NCBI GenBank assembly: GCA_035633215.1 | Contig: DASQFI010000016.1 | Location: 102,196 to 166,195 of the forward strand | Source of the DNA: DASQFI01 sp035633215 | GTDB lineage: Bacteria; Acidobacteriota; Vicinamibacteria; Vicinamibacterales; SCN-69-37 | Direction of reading: 5' to 3' | Length of the DNA: 64,000 bases | Part shown: piece after piece, positions 52,151 to 64,000 of the stretch | Layout: each line of letters starts with the position of its first letter | How positions within the stretch are numbered: the first letter of the stretch is position 1 | Notes under the pieces: model-generated | The model's database searches: none | What the model was told of the DNA's origin: nothing | Seen by the model: the letters and a program-made list of their open reading frames with translations, nothing else | Made by a program: the position numbers and the translations under genes

Positions 52151-52933
52151 ATGAGGCGAGACGACGGGACGGAAGCGGCTCGACGGAAGCCGCCGCAGTT
52201 CATTTCGGGCATCTACAACTACTGCGACAGGTGGTGCGAGCGGTGCCGGTTCCAGTCGCGGTGCCGGCTGTATCGCGACATGCAGCGCATGGAGCGCGTG
52301 GCCGAGGGCACGCTCGACCGCGCGGACCTTGCCGCGCTCGAGTCGGACGAAGCCTTCGAAGCCGAAGAGGAGGCGCCGCAGGTCTCGGCACGCGAACGAG
52401 CGGAGTTCCTGGAATTCCTGAAACACGTCAACGTGGAGCCGCCGCCCGAGGAGGCGGCGCGGATACGCGCGGCGTTCGAGCGGCGCGACGGCCAGCAGAC
52501 CTCGCACCCGTTGTCCCGAGAAGCGATGGAGTACGCGGACACCGCACGACGGTTGATTGGCGTGCTCGATCCTCTGCTTCGCGACCGTGGGGATCCGCTC
52601 GCCCTCGAGGGGCTCGAGACCATCGGGCGGTTCGCCCTGTTCATTGCCGTCAAGACCCGTCGCGCCGTCGCGGGGCTTGTTCCTCCGTCGGAGGAGCTCG
52701 GCGATGACGATGAGTTTCGGCAGTCGGATGCGAATGGCTGCGCCAAGCTGGTGCGGCTCGTCATCGGGGAGTCGCGCGAGGCATGGCTGCTCCTGATGCA
52801 GCTGCCCTCGGTCGCCGCCGATGGTGTGCCGGGGGCGATGATCGCGCGGCTCGAGGATCTCGACGGGCATCTGGCGGCGGCGTTCCCGCACGCGATGGCG
52901 TTTGTGCGCGCCGGTTTTGATGAGGAGGGATAA
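52151..52933 (+). CDS. Cys-cluster protein, stand-alone paralog of the VTC-fusion N-terminus
   Basis: The protein has 260 residues from ATG 52151 (TTG 52133 and ATG 52145 are alternatives). Its Cys cluster IYNYCDRWCERCRFQSRC has the same spacing as the fusion at 28823. The rest is helical and ends AMAFVRAGFDEEG, where the fusion's N-terminal part also ends before its VTC domain. It therefore marks a discrete domain. The cluster could hold Zn or Fe-S; the function is unknown and I do not recognise a named family. Confidence 0.8.
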   Translation: MRRDDGTEAARRKPPQFISGIYNYCDRWCERCRFQSRCRLYRDMQRMERVAEGTLDRADLAALESDEAFEAEEEAPQVSARERAEFLEFLKHVNVEPPPEEAARIRAAFERRDGQQTSHPLSREAMEYADTARRLIGVLDPLLRDRGDPLALEGLETIGRFALFIAVKTRRAVAGLVPPSEELGDDDEFRQSDANGCAKLVRLVIGESREAWLLLMQLPSVAADGVPGAMIARLEDLDGHLAAAFPHAMAFVRAGFDEEG

Positions 52934-52942
52934 CGACTCGGA

Positions 52943-53821
52943 CTATTTCAGTCGAGCGGCTTCCTGACGGGCTTCACGAAGGATGGGGATGTCCGGGTCG
53001 GCGTCTTTCCACATCTCGAAGAACGTCTCGTACGCCGTTCTTGCCTTGCCCGTGTCGCCTGTGAGCGTCGCGGCGCGGGCCAGCCCGACGTAAGCCAGTG
53101 GGTACAACACCGACAGAACGTCCTCGCCTCGATGATCGAGAATGTACTGGAACTCGGCCGACGCTTCTGGCCCGCGCGACAGGCGCAGGTACGCCTGTCC
53201 GCGAAGATACTGGGTGCGGAACGAGGCTACGCGATCGAACGTCCGCGCGATCTCGAGCAGACTCAGAACTTGCGCGGGATTCTGTGGCAGCGCTGCGGCG
53301 GCTCTAATGACGGGCGCGTGCACGTGTTTCTCGAGCGTGCCGCGCGGGTACAGTTCGAGCAGCCGATCGGCCAGTGCCGTGGCTGACAACGCGTCGCCGC
53401 AATACCCGAGTGTGAATCCGGCTGCAGCCACGGTTGCTGTCGCGGTCGAGGTCTTGGCGGCGGCCGACTCGGCACGCGCGGCGTCGCATTGCCCGATCAC
53501 GGCGAGGACGAATGCATCGGACGCGGCCGCGCTTGCCGCAGTGTCTTCGCCGGCGCGCTGGGCCAGAGCGACCGCGCGCCGCCGCAGGCCGGCGGCTATT
53601 CGGAGTTGGCCGGCGGACGCGGCTGCGCCGGTTTCCCAGCCGGTCGCTTGGCGCTCCTCCGGCTTTCCGGCCGCCCATGCGACTTGTTCGTTCGCGAGCT
53701 CCAGATCGCCTGTCGCGATGCCGATCTGGAACAGTGTGCGGTGCAGTGTCGATGAGCCGAGACCGCGTCGCACCGCCTCCAGCCCAGCCGCTTCGCCTCG
53801 TCGAAGCGCCGCCTCAGTCAT
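52943..53821 (-). pseudogene. TPR C-terminal fragment of an acidobacterial Ser/Thr kinase
   Basis: The 292-residue frame resembles the C-terminal TPR half of kinase-TPR proteins. It ends YVGLARAATLTGDTGKART and then FEMWKDADPDIPILREA, a hallmark of that family's C-terminus. No kinase domain, transmembrane segment or signal precedes it, and the upstream 100 bp are non-coding. It could still be translated as a small soluble TPR protein, but decay of a kinase gene is more likely given the neighbouring kinase remnants. Confidence 0.65.
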
Positions 53822-53969
53822 ACCGGAACCCGCCGTAGTTTAGCGTGACAGTTCGGCTCGCTCTTCTGCGCCTCCTCCTCCAGCGCCCGCATCAGGCGGG
53901 CGCGGGGAGGGCGCGATGTCGGGCCGCCGCTATAATCAATCCCTCCCCTGTCTCGCATTGGAGGTATTC

Positions 53970-55613
53970 ATGTTTCCTGCCCGCGTCAGTGCCTTCGCGC
54001 TCGTCCTGGCGGTGGCGACAACGACGTCTGCCCAGCAGCCTCAGCATCAGCATCCGTCGACGCCGGGCGAAAAGCTTGGTACGGTCCATTTTCAGACGTC
54101 GTGCTCGGCGGCCGCGCAGGCCCAGTTCGACCGCGCCCTGGCGTTCCTCCATTCGTTTGAGTTCGGGCCGGCCATCGAGGGCTTCAACGCCGCCGGAAAG
54201 ACGGACCCAACCTGCGGTATCGCGTATTGGGGAGTCGCGCTGGCTCGATGGACCAACCCGTTTGCCGCGACGATTCGACCGCCTGCCCAGGTACAGCAGG
54301 GTCTCGACGCGCTGAAACAGGCCGGCCAGGCAGGCGCCAAGACCGAACGGGAGCGCGCGTACATCGCGGCCGTGTCGAAGCTCTACGCAGACGCCGGCTC
54401 GCTCGACCAAAGGGCGCGCATCGTGGCGTACGAAAAGGCCATGGCCGACCTGGCTGCCAGCTATCCGGCCGACCTCGAGGCCTCGATCTTCTGGGCGTTG
54501 TCGCTCACGGCCTCGGCGCTGCCGACCGACAAGACGTACGTCAATCAGCTCAAGGCCGGCGCGATTCTCGAGAAGCTCTACGCCAAACAGCCGGACCATC
54601 CCGGCATCTCGCACTACATCATTCACAGCTACGACGTTCCAGCGCTGGCCGATCAGGCCATCGACGCGGCGCGCCGCTACGCAAAGATCGCCCCGTCGGC
54701 GCCGCACGCCCTGCACATGCCGTCGCACACCTTCACGCGCGTCGGCGCGTGGCAGGATTCGATCGACAGCAACATCGCGTCGGCTGAGGCCGCCAGGCGG
54801 GCCGGCGGCGCCGCCGAAGAGCTCCACGCGATGGATTACATGGCCTACGCCCATCTGCAGACCGGCCAGGATAAGGCGGCGCGGACGATTCTCGAACGGC
54901 TGCCCGAGGTCGGATCCCGCTTCGACGTGAACGCCGTCGTCGGCGCCGCGCCGGGATCGGCCGGCGTCTTTGCGCTGGCCGCGATTCCGGCGCGCTGGGC
55001 GCTCGAGCATCGCGACTGGAAAGCCGCCGCGGCGCTCGAGCCGGGATCGACGCGATTCCCGTACGCGGAGGCGATGACGCACTTCGCGCGCGCCCTTGGC
55101 GCCGCGCACACTGGTGCGCTCGCCGACACGCGGGCATCGATTGCAGCGCTCGAAAAAATCCGCGATGGCCTCGCCCAGGCCAAGGAAACCTACTGGGCGG
55201 AGCAGGTAGGCATTCAACGCGAGGGAGCGGCCGCCTACCTGGCGCTGGCCGAAGGCAAACGTGACGAGGCGCTCGCGACGATGCGCGCGGCCGTGGCGCG
55301 GGAGGATGCCACGGAGAAGAACGCGGTGACGCCGGGACCGCTGGCGCCGGCGCGCGAGCTGCTCGCCGACATGCTGCTCGAGCTGAAGCAGCCGGCCGAC
55401 GCGCTCAGAGAATTCCAGGCCACGCTGAAGAAGGAGCCGAACCGTTTCCGCGCGGTCTACGGCGCCGCCAGGGCTGCGTCGCTCGCCGGGGACGCCTCCA
55501 CGGCCCGGAAGTATTACCAGCAGCTTCTCAAGACGTGCGCGAAGGGTGACGTGCCCGGGCGGGCGGAGCTCGTCGAGGCACGGGCCGCCTCCGGCGGCCG
55601 AACTTTGAACTGA
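53970..55613 (+). CDS. Secreted TPR-repeat protein
   Basis: ATG 53970 follows a clear GGAGG (53960-53964), giving 547 residues with a signal peptide (MFPARVSAFALVLAVATTTSAQ). Helical repeats span most of the length: AQFDRALAFLHSFEFGPAIEGF, SHYIIHSYDVPALADQAI, LKAGAILEKLYAKQPDHPG. The C-terminal repeats include LREFQATLKKEPNRFRAVYGAA. This type is common in Acidobacteria, with no enzymatic motif. It is probably a periplasmic protein-binding scaffold. The stop codon lies inside the repeat at 55601-55666. Confidence 0.87.
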   Translation: MFPARVSAFALVLAVATTTSAQQPQHQHPSTPGEKLGTVHFQTSCSAAAQAQFDRALAFLHSFEFGPAIEGFNAAGKTDPTCGIAYWGVALARWTNPFAATIRPPAQVQQGLDALKQAGQAGAKTERERAYIAAVSKLYADAGSLDQRARIVAYEKAMADLAASYPADLEASIFWALSLTASALPTDKTYVNQLKAGAILEKLYAKQPDHPGISHYIIHSYDVPALADQAIDAARRYAKIAPSAPHALHMPSHTFTRVGAWQDSIDSNIASAEAARRAGGAAEELHAMDYMAYAHLQTGQDKAARTILERLPEVGSRFDVNAVVGAAPGSAGVFALAAIPARWALEHRDWKAAAALEPGSTRFPYAEAMTHFARALGAAHTGALADTRASIAALEKIRDGLAQAKETYWAEQVGIQREGAAAYLALAEGKRDEALATMRAAVAREDATEKNAVTPGPLAPARELLADMLLELKQPADALREFQATLKKEPNRFRAVYGAARAASLAGDASTARKYYQQLLKTCAKGDVPGRAELVEARAASGGRTLN

Positions 55614-55666
55614 GAACTGAGAACTTCGGAACCCAGTTCTGAGATCTCAGTTCTGAGTTCCAAGTT
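55601..55666. repeat. Short-period hairpin (GAACTGA units)
   Basis: The left arm (55601-55625, AACTTTGAACTGAGAACTGA plus five) is made of GAACTGA units. The right arm (55635-55666) is their near reverse complement with three or so mismatches. The hairpin covers the stop of the TPR gene and could terminate transcription. Confidence 0.7.
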
Positions 55667-55717
55667 ACACGTGCCCGCCTCCACGACAATGGCGGGACGC
55701 CTCGCGGGAGCACACAC

Positions 55718-56773
55718 ATGGGTTTGATGGACTTCATCAAGGGCGAGTTGATTGACGTCATCGAGTGGACCGACGACTCGCGCGACACGCTGTCGTACCG
55801 GTTTCCTGACGAGGACAAGGCGATCAAGAACGGCGCGCAGTTGATCGTCCGTGAGTCGCAGACGGTGCAGTTCGTCTACCTCGGCGAATTCGGCGATACG
55901 TTCGGGCCCGGCAAGCACACGCTGACGACCGACAACATCCCCCTGCTCACCAAGCTGAAGTCGTGGAAGTACGGCTTCAACTCGCCCTTCAAAGCCGACG
56001 TGTACTACGTGATGACGCGGCTCTTCACCGGCAACAAGTGGGGCACGTCGAATCCCATCATGCTGCGCGACAACGACTTCGGGATCGTGCGCGCGCGCGC
56101 GTTCGGGACGTACGACTTCAGGATCACGGATGTGAAGACGTTCCTGCGCGAGGTCGCCGGCTCGGATCACAACTTCAGGCTTGACGAGTTTGCCGACACG
56201 ATGCGGTCGCGGATCGTCAGCATTTTCACCGACGCGCTCGCGACGGCGAAGGTCCCGGTGCTCGACGTGGCCGCGCGCTACACCGAGCTGGGCGAGGCGC
56301 TGCTGCCGCTCATCAACCCGGCGGTGTCGTCGAAGTACGGTCTCGAACTCTCGAGCTTCATCGTCGAAAACGTGAGCGTGCCGCCGGAGGTCGAACAGGC
56401 GATCGACAAGCGGTCGAGCATGGCGGCGATCGGCAACCTGAACGACTTCGTGAAGTACCAGATGGGCAAGGGCTTCGAGCAAGGACAGGGGGGCGGAGGT
56501 CCGGCGGGAACCGCGGCGGAGCTGGCCGTGGGTTTCGGCATCGCCCAGCAGATGATGCAGCAGGGGTTCGCGGGCGGCAGCGCGACGCCGACCGTCGCGC
56601 CGGCGCCGCCGTCGATGCAGGAACTGATGAGCCCGGCCGACGCCGCCAAGGCCCTCGGCGTCGCCGAGGCCGACGTGCTCGCGATTCTCGAATCAGGCGA
56701 GCTCAAGGGCAAGAAGATCGGCAGCGTGTGGCGCATCCGCCGCGTGTCGATTGACGAGTACCTCGCGCAGTAG
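55718..56773 (+). CDS. SPFH/band-7 domain protein with C-terminal HTH/excisionase-like domain
   Basis: The 351-residue protein opens MGLMDFIKGELIDVIEWTDDSRD. An SPFH-type core spans about 20-250 (QTVQFVYLGEFGDTFGPGKHTL, YGLELSSFIVENVSVPPEVEQ). A Gly/Ala-rich linker follows, then a MerR/excisionase-like helix-turn-helix at about 305-351 (ADAAKALGVAEADVLAIL, IGSVWRIRRVSIDEYLAQ). The combination is unusual. The 5' gene of a pair with the zinc-ribbon protein (21-bp gap), it may act at the membrane or in protein scaffolding. Confidence 0.85.
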   Translation: MGLMDFIKGELIDVIEWTDDSRDTLSYRFPDEDKAIKNGAQLIVRESQTVQFVYLGEFGDTFGPGKHTLTTDNIPLLTKLKSWKYGFNSPFKADVYYVMTRLFTGNKWGTSNPIMLRDNDFGIVRARAFGTYDFRITDVKTFLREVAGSDHNFRLDEFADTMRSRIVSIFTDALATAKVPVLDVAARYTELGEALLPLINPAVSSKYGLELSSFIVENVSVPPEVEQAIDKRSSMAAIGNLNDFVKYQMGKGFEQGQGGGGPAGTAAELAVGFGIAQQMMQQGFAGGSATPTVAPAPPSMQELMSPADAAKALGVAEADVLAILESGELKGKKIGSVWRIRRVSIDEYLAQ

Positions 56774-56794
56774 CCCGCGGCGGCGCGTGCGCGC

Positions 56795-57886
56795 ATGACC
56801 GAGATCTCGACACTCGACAAGCACGCCTGCCCTGCCTGCGGCGCGCAGGCGGAATGGAATCCCGGCAAGCAGAAGCTCGTCTGCGCGTACTGCGGCACCG
56901 AGTCGCCATACGTCATCGACCGCACGACCGGCGAGGCGGTCGAGAACGACCTCGTCAAGGCGCTCCGCGAGCTGCCCGACGAGGATCGCGGCTGGAACAC
57001 GGAGCGGCGCAGCGTCCAGTGCCAGAGCTGCCGCGCCGTGATGGTCTTCGACCCGTCCCGCGTCGGCCAGAACTGCGAGTTTTGCGGCTCACCCGCGCTG
57101 GTCGCCTACAGCGAGATCAAGGCGCCCATCCGGCCGCAGAGTCTGCTGCCGTTCAAGATCCCGGCCGGTCGCATCCGCGACGACATGCGGCGGTGGTTGA
57201 CGAGCCACTGGCTCGCGCCGGGCGCGCTCGCGCGGTCGGCGCTCATCGACACGATCAAGAGTCTCTACATTCCGTACTGGACGTTCGACGCGAACGTGCG
57301 CTGCCCGTGGGAGGCTGACGCCGGCCACTACTACTACGTCAGCGTTCCGCACCGCGATCAGCAGGGCCGGACCAGCATGCGTCAGGAACGTCGCGTGCGA
57401 TGGGAGCCGGCTTCCGGCGAAATCACCCACACGTTCGACGATGAGCCGGTGCCGGGGACGCACGGTATCGACATCGGCCTGCTCCGGCAGGTCGAGCCGT
57501 TCCCCACGCGGGACCTCGTCCCGTACGACACGGCCTTCCTCTCGGGGCACGTCGTCGAGCACTATCAGGTCGTCCTGTTCGACGCGGCAAGTGTGTCCCA
57601 GCAGCAGATGCACGAGAAACTCGAGCAACTCTGCGCCGCGCAGGTGCCGGGCGACACCTACCGCAATCTGGTCATCCATCCGGTGTATTCGAACCAGACG
57701 TTCAAGCACGTGCTCGTGCCCGTCTGGCTGCTCGCGTACGACTACGGACCGAAGAAGTTTCAGGTGGTGGCCAACGGCTACACGGGCGTGATCGCCGGGC
57801 GATACCCGTACAGCGCCTGGAAGATCTTTTTCCTCGTCGTCGTCATCGCAATCGTGCTGATTGTCCTGATGTATGTGGTGGACTAA
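56795..57886 (+). CDS. Zinc-ribbon protein with C-terminal membrane anchor
   Basis: The 363-residue protein has two Cys pairs near the N-terminus (CPACGAQAEW, CAYCGTE) and two more (CQSCRAV, CEFCGSPA), typical zinc ribbons. A large soluble middle region follows, with LYIPYWTFDANVRCPWEADAGHYYYV and LLAYDYGPKKFQVVANGYTG. A single transmembrane segment lies at the C-terminus (IFFLVVVIAIVLIVLMYVV). It resembles bacterial proteins encoded next to SPFH genes. The role is unknown; membrane-associated protein or peptide handling with its SPFH partner is an inference. Confidence 0.83.
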   Translation: MTEISTLDKHACPACGAQAEWNPGKQKLVCAYCGTESPYVIDRTTGEAVENDLVKALRELPDEDRGWNTERRSVQCQSCRAVMVFDPSRVGQNCEFCGSPALVAYSEIKAPIRPQSLLPFKIPAGRIRDDMRRWLTSHWLAPGALARSALIDTIKSLYIPYWTFDANVRCPWEADAGHYYYVSVPHRDQQGRTSMRQERRVRWEPASGEITHTFDDEPVPGTHGIDIGLLRQVEPFPTRDLVPYDTAFLSGHVVEHYQVVLFDAASVSQQQMHEKLEQLCAAQVPGDTYRNLVIHPVYSNQTFKHVLVPVWLLAYDYGPKKFQVVANGYTGVIAGRYPYSAWKIFFLVVVIAIVLIVLMYVVD

Positions 57887-57936
57887 GCGGCGCTCCCTTC
57901 GCGCGCGTGTGGTGGGCCGATCGACGTGGGCGTACA

Positions 57937-57970
57937 AGAAAAAAGGCCGCCTCATTTCTGATGCGGCCTC
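57937..57970 (-). terminator. Rho-independent terminator of the rRNA operon
   Basis: On the minus strand AGGCCGC (57963-57969) and GCGGCCT (57944-57950) pair around a short loop and are followed by a T-run (57939-57944). It sits just downstream of the 5S gene. Confidence 0.85.
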
Positions 57971-57978
57971 GAAAATAA

Positions 57979-58096
<118 letters not shown>

Positions 58097-58102
58097 AACT
58101 TA

Positions 58103-58226
58103 AATCTTCAATCTGGAATCTGTAATCTGATCGGCAATCTGAAATCCTCTATCTCGATCGGCAGTCGACCGATTCCAGATTCCCAGATTTCCCGACCGAT
58201 TCCAGATTTCACCTTCCAGATTAAAC
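58103..58226. repeat. Short-period hairpin (AATCTG units)
   Basis: The left block (58103-58146) has units such as AATCTGGAATCTGTAATCTG. The right block (58170-58226) consists of the reverse-complement units (GATTCCAGATTCCCAGATTT). Together they form a long imperfect hairpin in the rRNA spacer. Confidence 0.65.
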
Positions 58227-58234
58227 ATAAGTGT

Positions 58235-58257
58235 GGCGGCGGAACATACGCCCGCCG
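58235..58257. repeat. 23-nt palindromic repeat, copy 2
   Basis: Exact same-strand copy of 50141-50163 (begins GGCGGCGGAACATACGCCCG). Here it is within the rRNA spacer, so it would be transcribed. Confidence 0.75.
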
Positions 58258-58355
58258 GCACCTGCGCGGCCGTCGCGGCCTGCCTCGACAAAGCCCGCGG
58301 CTCTTTCGAGCGCGAGCGACGTCGGGCCGAAGCGCGCCAGACACGCAAACTCGAC

Positions 58356-58385
58356 TTGACAACTAAATACCCTGCAAACGGTAGT
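58356..58385 (-). promoter_or_regulatory. 23S processing stem, 3' half
   Basis: This 30-nt block on the plus strand reads TTGACAACTAAATACCCTGC onward. It matches the minus-strand sequence upstream of 23S (61577-61606) with two mismatches. In the precursor RNA the two pair around the 23S gene, as expected for an RNase III processing stem. Confidence 0.75.
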
Positions 58386-58479
58386 AATTCCTACCACGTT
58401 CACGCAACGTTCGTGTGACGGGCACCCATCGCGATTGATGAGTCCCGAGGCAGTCAGCCTCGGGTAAAAAGAATCAATG

Positions 58480-61470
<2,991 letters not shown>

Positions 61471-61829
61471 GGAATTTGAAACTGACGCGCACCGGTTCCC
61501 GAGGGAATCGGCAGGCGACAATCTCTCTTTCCAAACCCTCACTAAGAACACTGCGTGTTCTTTGTGGATCGGAAAAACTACCGTTTGCAGGATATTCAGT
61601 TGTCAAAGACCACTCGAGGGACTGCGTCCCTCGAACTCCCGCACGCGGTCGCTCGCGGGGACCCCTAGATCCCCGCTCCGCTCCCGCGGGGCGCGCCAGA
61701 TGGCGCGCCTAAAACCATGCCCGTCCTCGGGACGCTCGTCCCTCGAACTCACCCCTCACCGGCTGTGACACCGCGAAGGGTGGCTTGCCACCCGAAGCTC
61801 GCCTGGGTCTTTCTCCGGCGAGCGAAGGG
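61471..61829 (-). other. tRNA-Ala-23S spacer
   Basis: This 359-nt spacer holds the 5' half of the 23S processing stem (61577-61606) and several GC hairpins, for example GGCGCGCC-AGAT-GGCGCGCC near 61692-61711 and GGGTGG-CTTG-CCACCC near 61778-61793. No gene is seen. Confidence 0.55.
61577..61606 (-). promoter_or_regulatory. 23S processing stem, 5' half
   Basis: On the minus strand it reads TTGACAACTGAATATCCTGC onward. It is complementary in the transcript to the 58356-58385 segment, with two mismatches over 30 nt. Confidence 0.75.
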
Positions 61830-61905
61830 TGGTGGAGAATACCGGGCTCGAACCGGTGACCTCCTGGTTGCAAACCAGGCGCTCTCCCAGCTGAGCTAAT
61901 TCCCC
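61830..61905 (-). tRNA. tRNA-Ala (TGC anticodon)
   Basis: 76 nt with encoded CCA. The acceptor stem has the alanine identity G3-U70 pair (GGGGAAT with ATTCTCC). The anticodon TGC lies at 61870-61872, and D- and T-arms are normal. Confidence 0.95.
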
Positions 61906-62131
61906 CCCGACCACTCTATCGGCCCGGGGACCCGATGTCCCGCGCCGGGCGCGAACCTTCTTGCCAGCGGGCGACCCCCCTGGACATGTCATTGACTGGC
62001 GACGGTTGTTATCTGATGGCGGGCTACGTGAGGCGGGCGATTCCAATCACTCCGACGCGCGTGCCGTTCATCAACCGCTCTTTACCAATCAGCCTCCATG
62101 CGGTTCCTCTCGCCTGTCCTCGCCAATCAGT

Positions 62132-62208
<77 letters not shown>

Positions 62209-62216
62209 AATCAAAC

Positions 62217-62299
62217 TCATCGGGCTATTGGGTTATTGAGGTTGTTGGGTTATTTGGGCTCAATAACCCGATAACTCAATAACCCAATAACTCAATTCT
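62217..62299. repeat. Short-period hairpin (GGGTTATTG units) in the 16S-tRNA spacer
   Basis: The left block 62225-62254 (CTATTGGGTTATTGAGG onward) is nearly complementary to the right block 62261-62290 (CAATAACCCGATAACTCAAT onward). It forms a long AT-rich hairpin that would be transcribed in the rRNA precursor. Confidence 0.65.
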
Positions 62300-62409
62300 T
62301 CCCCGGTTCTCTCAAAACTAGATAGAACGTGTTCGCACAATCCGTGTCGTACCAGATCGATCTGGATTGCCCGACTCCGCTCGCTTGCGCGAGCTTCGTC
62401 GAGGGTCTC

Positions 62410-63967
<1,558 letters not shown>

Positions 63968-64000
63968 AATTTCGCTTGAGAGAGCCTTTGACTTCCTGCT

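Larger units (their letters stand above)
58097..58479 (-). other. 23S-5S spacer with hairpins
   Basis: This 383-nt spacer has a hairpin of AATCTG-type short repeats (58103-58226), the 23-nt repeat copy (58235-58257), and the 3' half of the 23S processing stem (58356-58385). No gene is seen. Confidence 0.6.

Overview
The window looks like a chromosomal segment of an Acidobacteriota bacterium, probably the Vicinamibacteria lineage (inference, not tested by 16S alignment). The evidence is high GC; a PadR regulator overlapping an ADOP-type duplicated ABC permease; a VWFA-related acidobacterial-domain protein; several Ser/Thr kinases with FlgO/TolB-like and TPR parts; and a PEP-CTERM protein. One complete rRNA operon (16S, tRNA-Ile, tRNA-Ala, 23S, 5S) lies on the minus strand at the right end. 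No phage, insertion sequence or CRISPR array was seen.

Layout. 0-10.9 kb: partial GMC oxidoreductase, PadR/ADOP pair, TlpA-like thioredoxin, a VapBC-type toxin-antitoxin pair with a palindromic operator, YjbR/MmcQ protein, VWFA protein, YtcJ-like lipoprotein amidohydrolase. 11-21.8 kb: penicillin acylase, PQQ-type propeller, two tandem paralogous Ser/Thr kinases, TonB-like protein. 22-31 kb: a polyphosphate/phosphate island with a VTC-domain polymerase, lipoprotein metallophosphoesterase, OprP/O-like porin, CotH kinase, spermidine-synthase-like membrane protein, a Cys-cluster/VTC fusion and a DUF4956 membrane protein. 31-38 kb: amidohydrolase, 1-Cys peroxiredoxin, and a glycosidase group (GH20, frameshifted GH35, GH29). 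38-47 kb: PEGA-type protein, OmpR/histidine-kinase pair, extended SDR, hybrid kinase coupled to an HD-GYP regulator, AlkB-like dioxygenase. 47-54 kb: a decaying region with a frameshifted kinase/FGE/hydrolase gene, a deleted kinase, a TPR fragment, a PEP-CTERM lectin and a second Cys-cluster protein. 54-58 kb: TPR protein, SPFH-HTH protein, zinc-ribbon membrane protein. 58-64 kb: rRNA operon.

The most interesting functional unit is the 22-31 kb island, where polyphosphate polymerase, CotH kinase and DUF4956 genes sit with a phosphate-type porin and a phosphatase; a joint role in envelope phosphate, polyphosphate or protein phosphorylation is an inference. The most interesting structural signal is the density of small palindromic repeats: a roughly 100-bp MITE-like pair, a REPIN-like hairpin inserted in frame in the cotH signal-peptide region, two large ATCGAT-rich hairpins, two short exact repeat pairs, and several hairpins built of short-period repeats at gene ends and in rRNA spacers. 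Several of these appear to have been captured as coding sequence.
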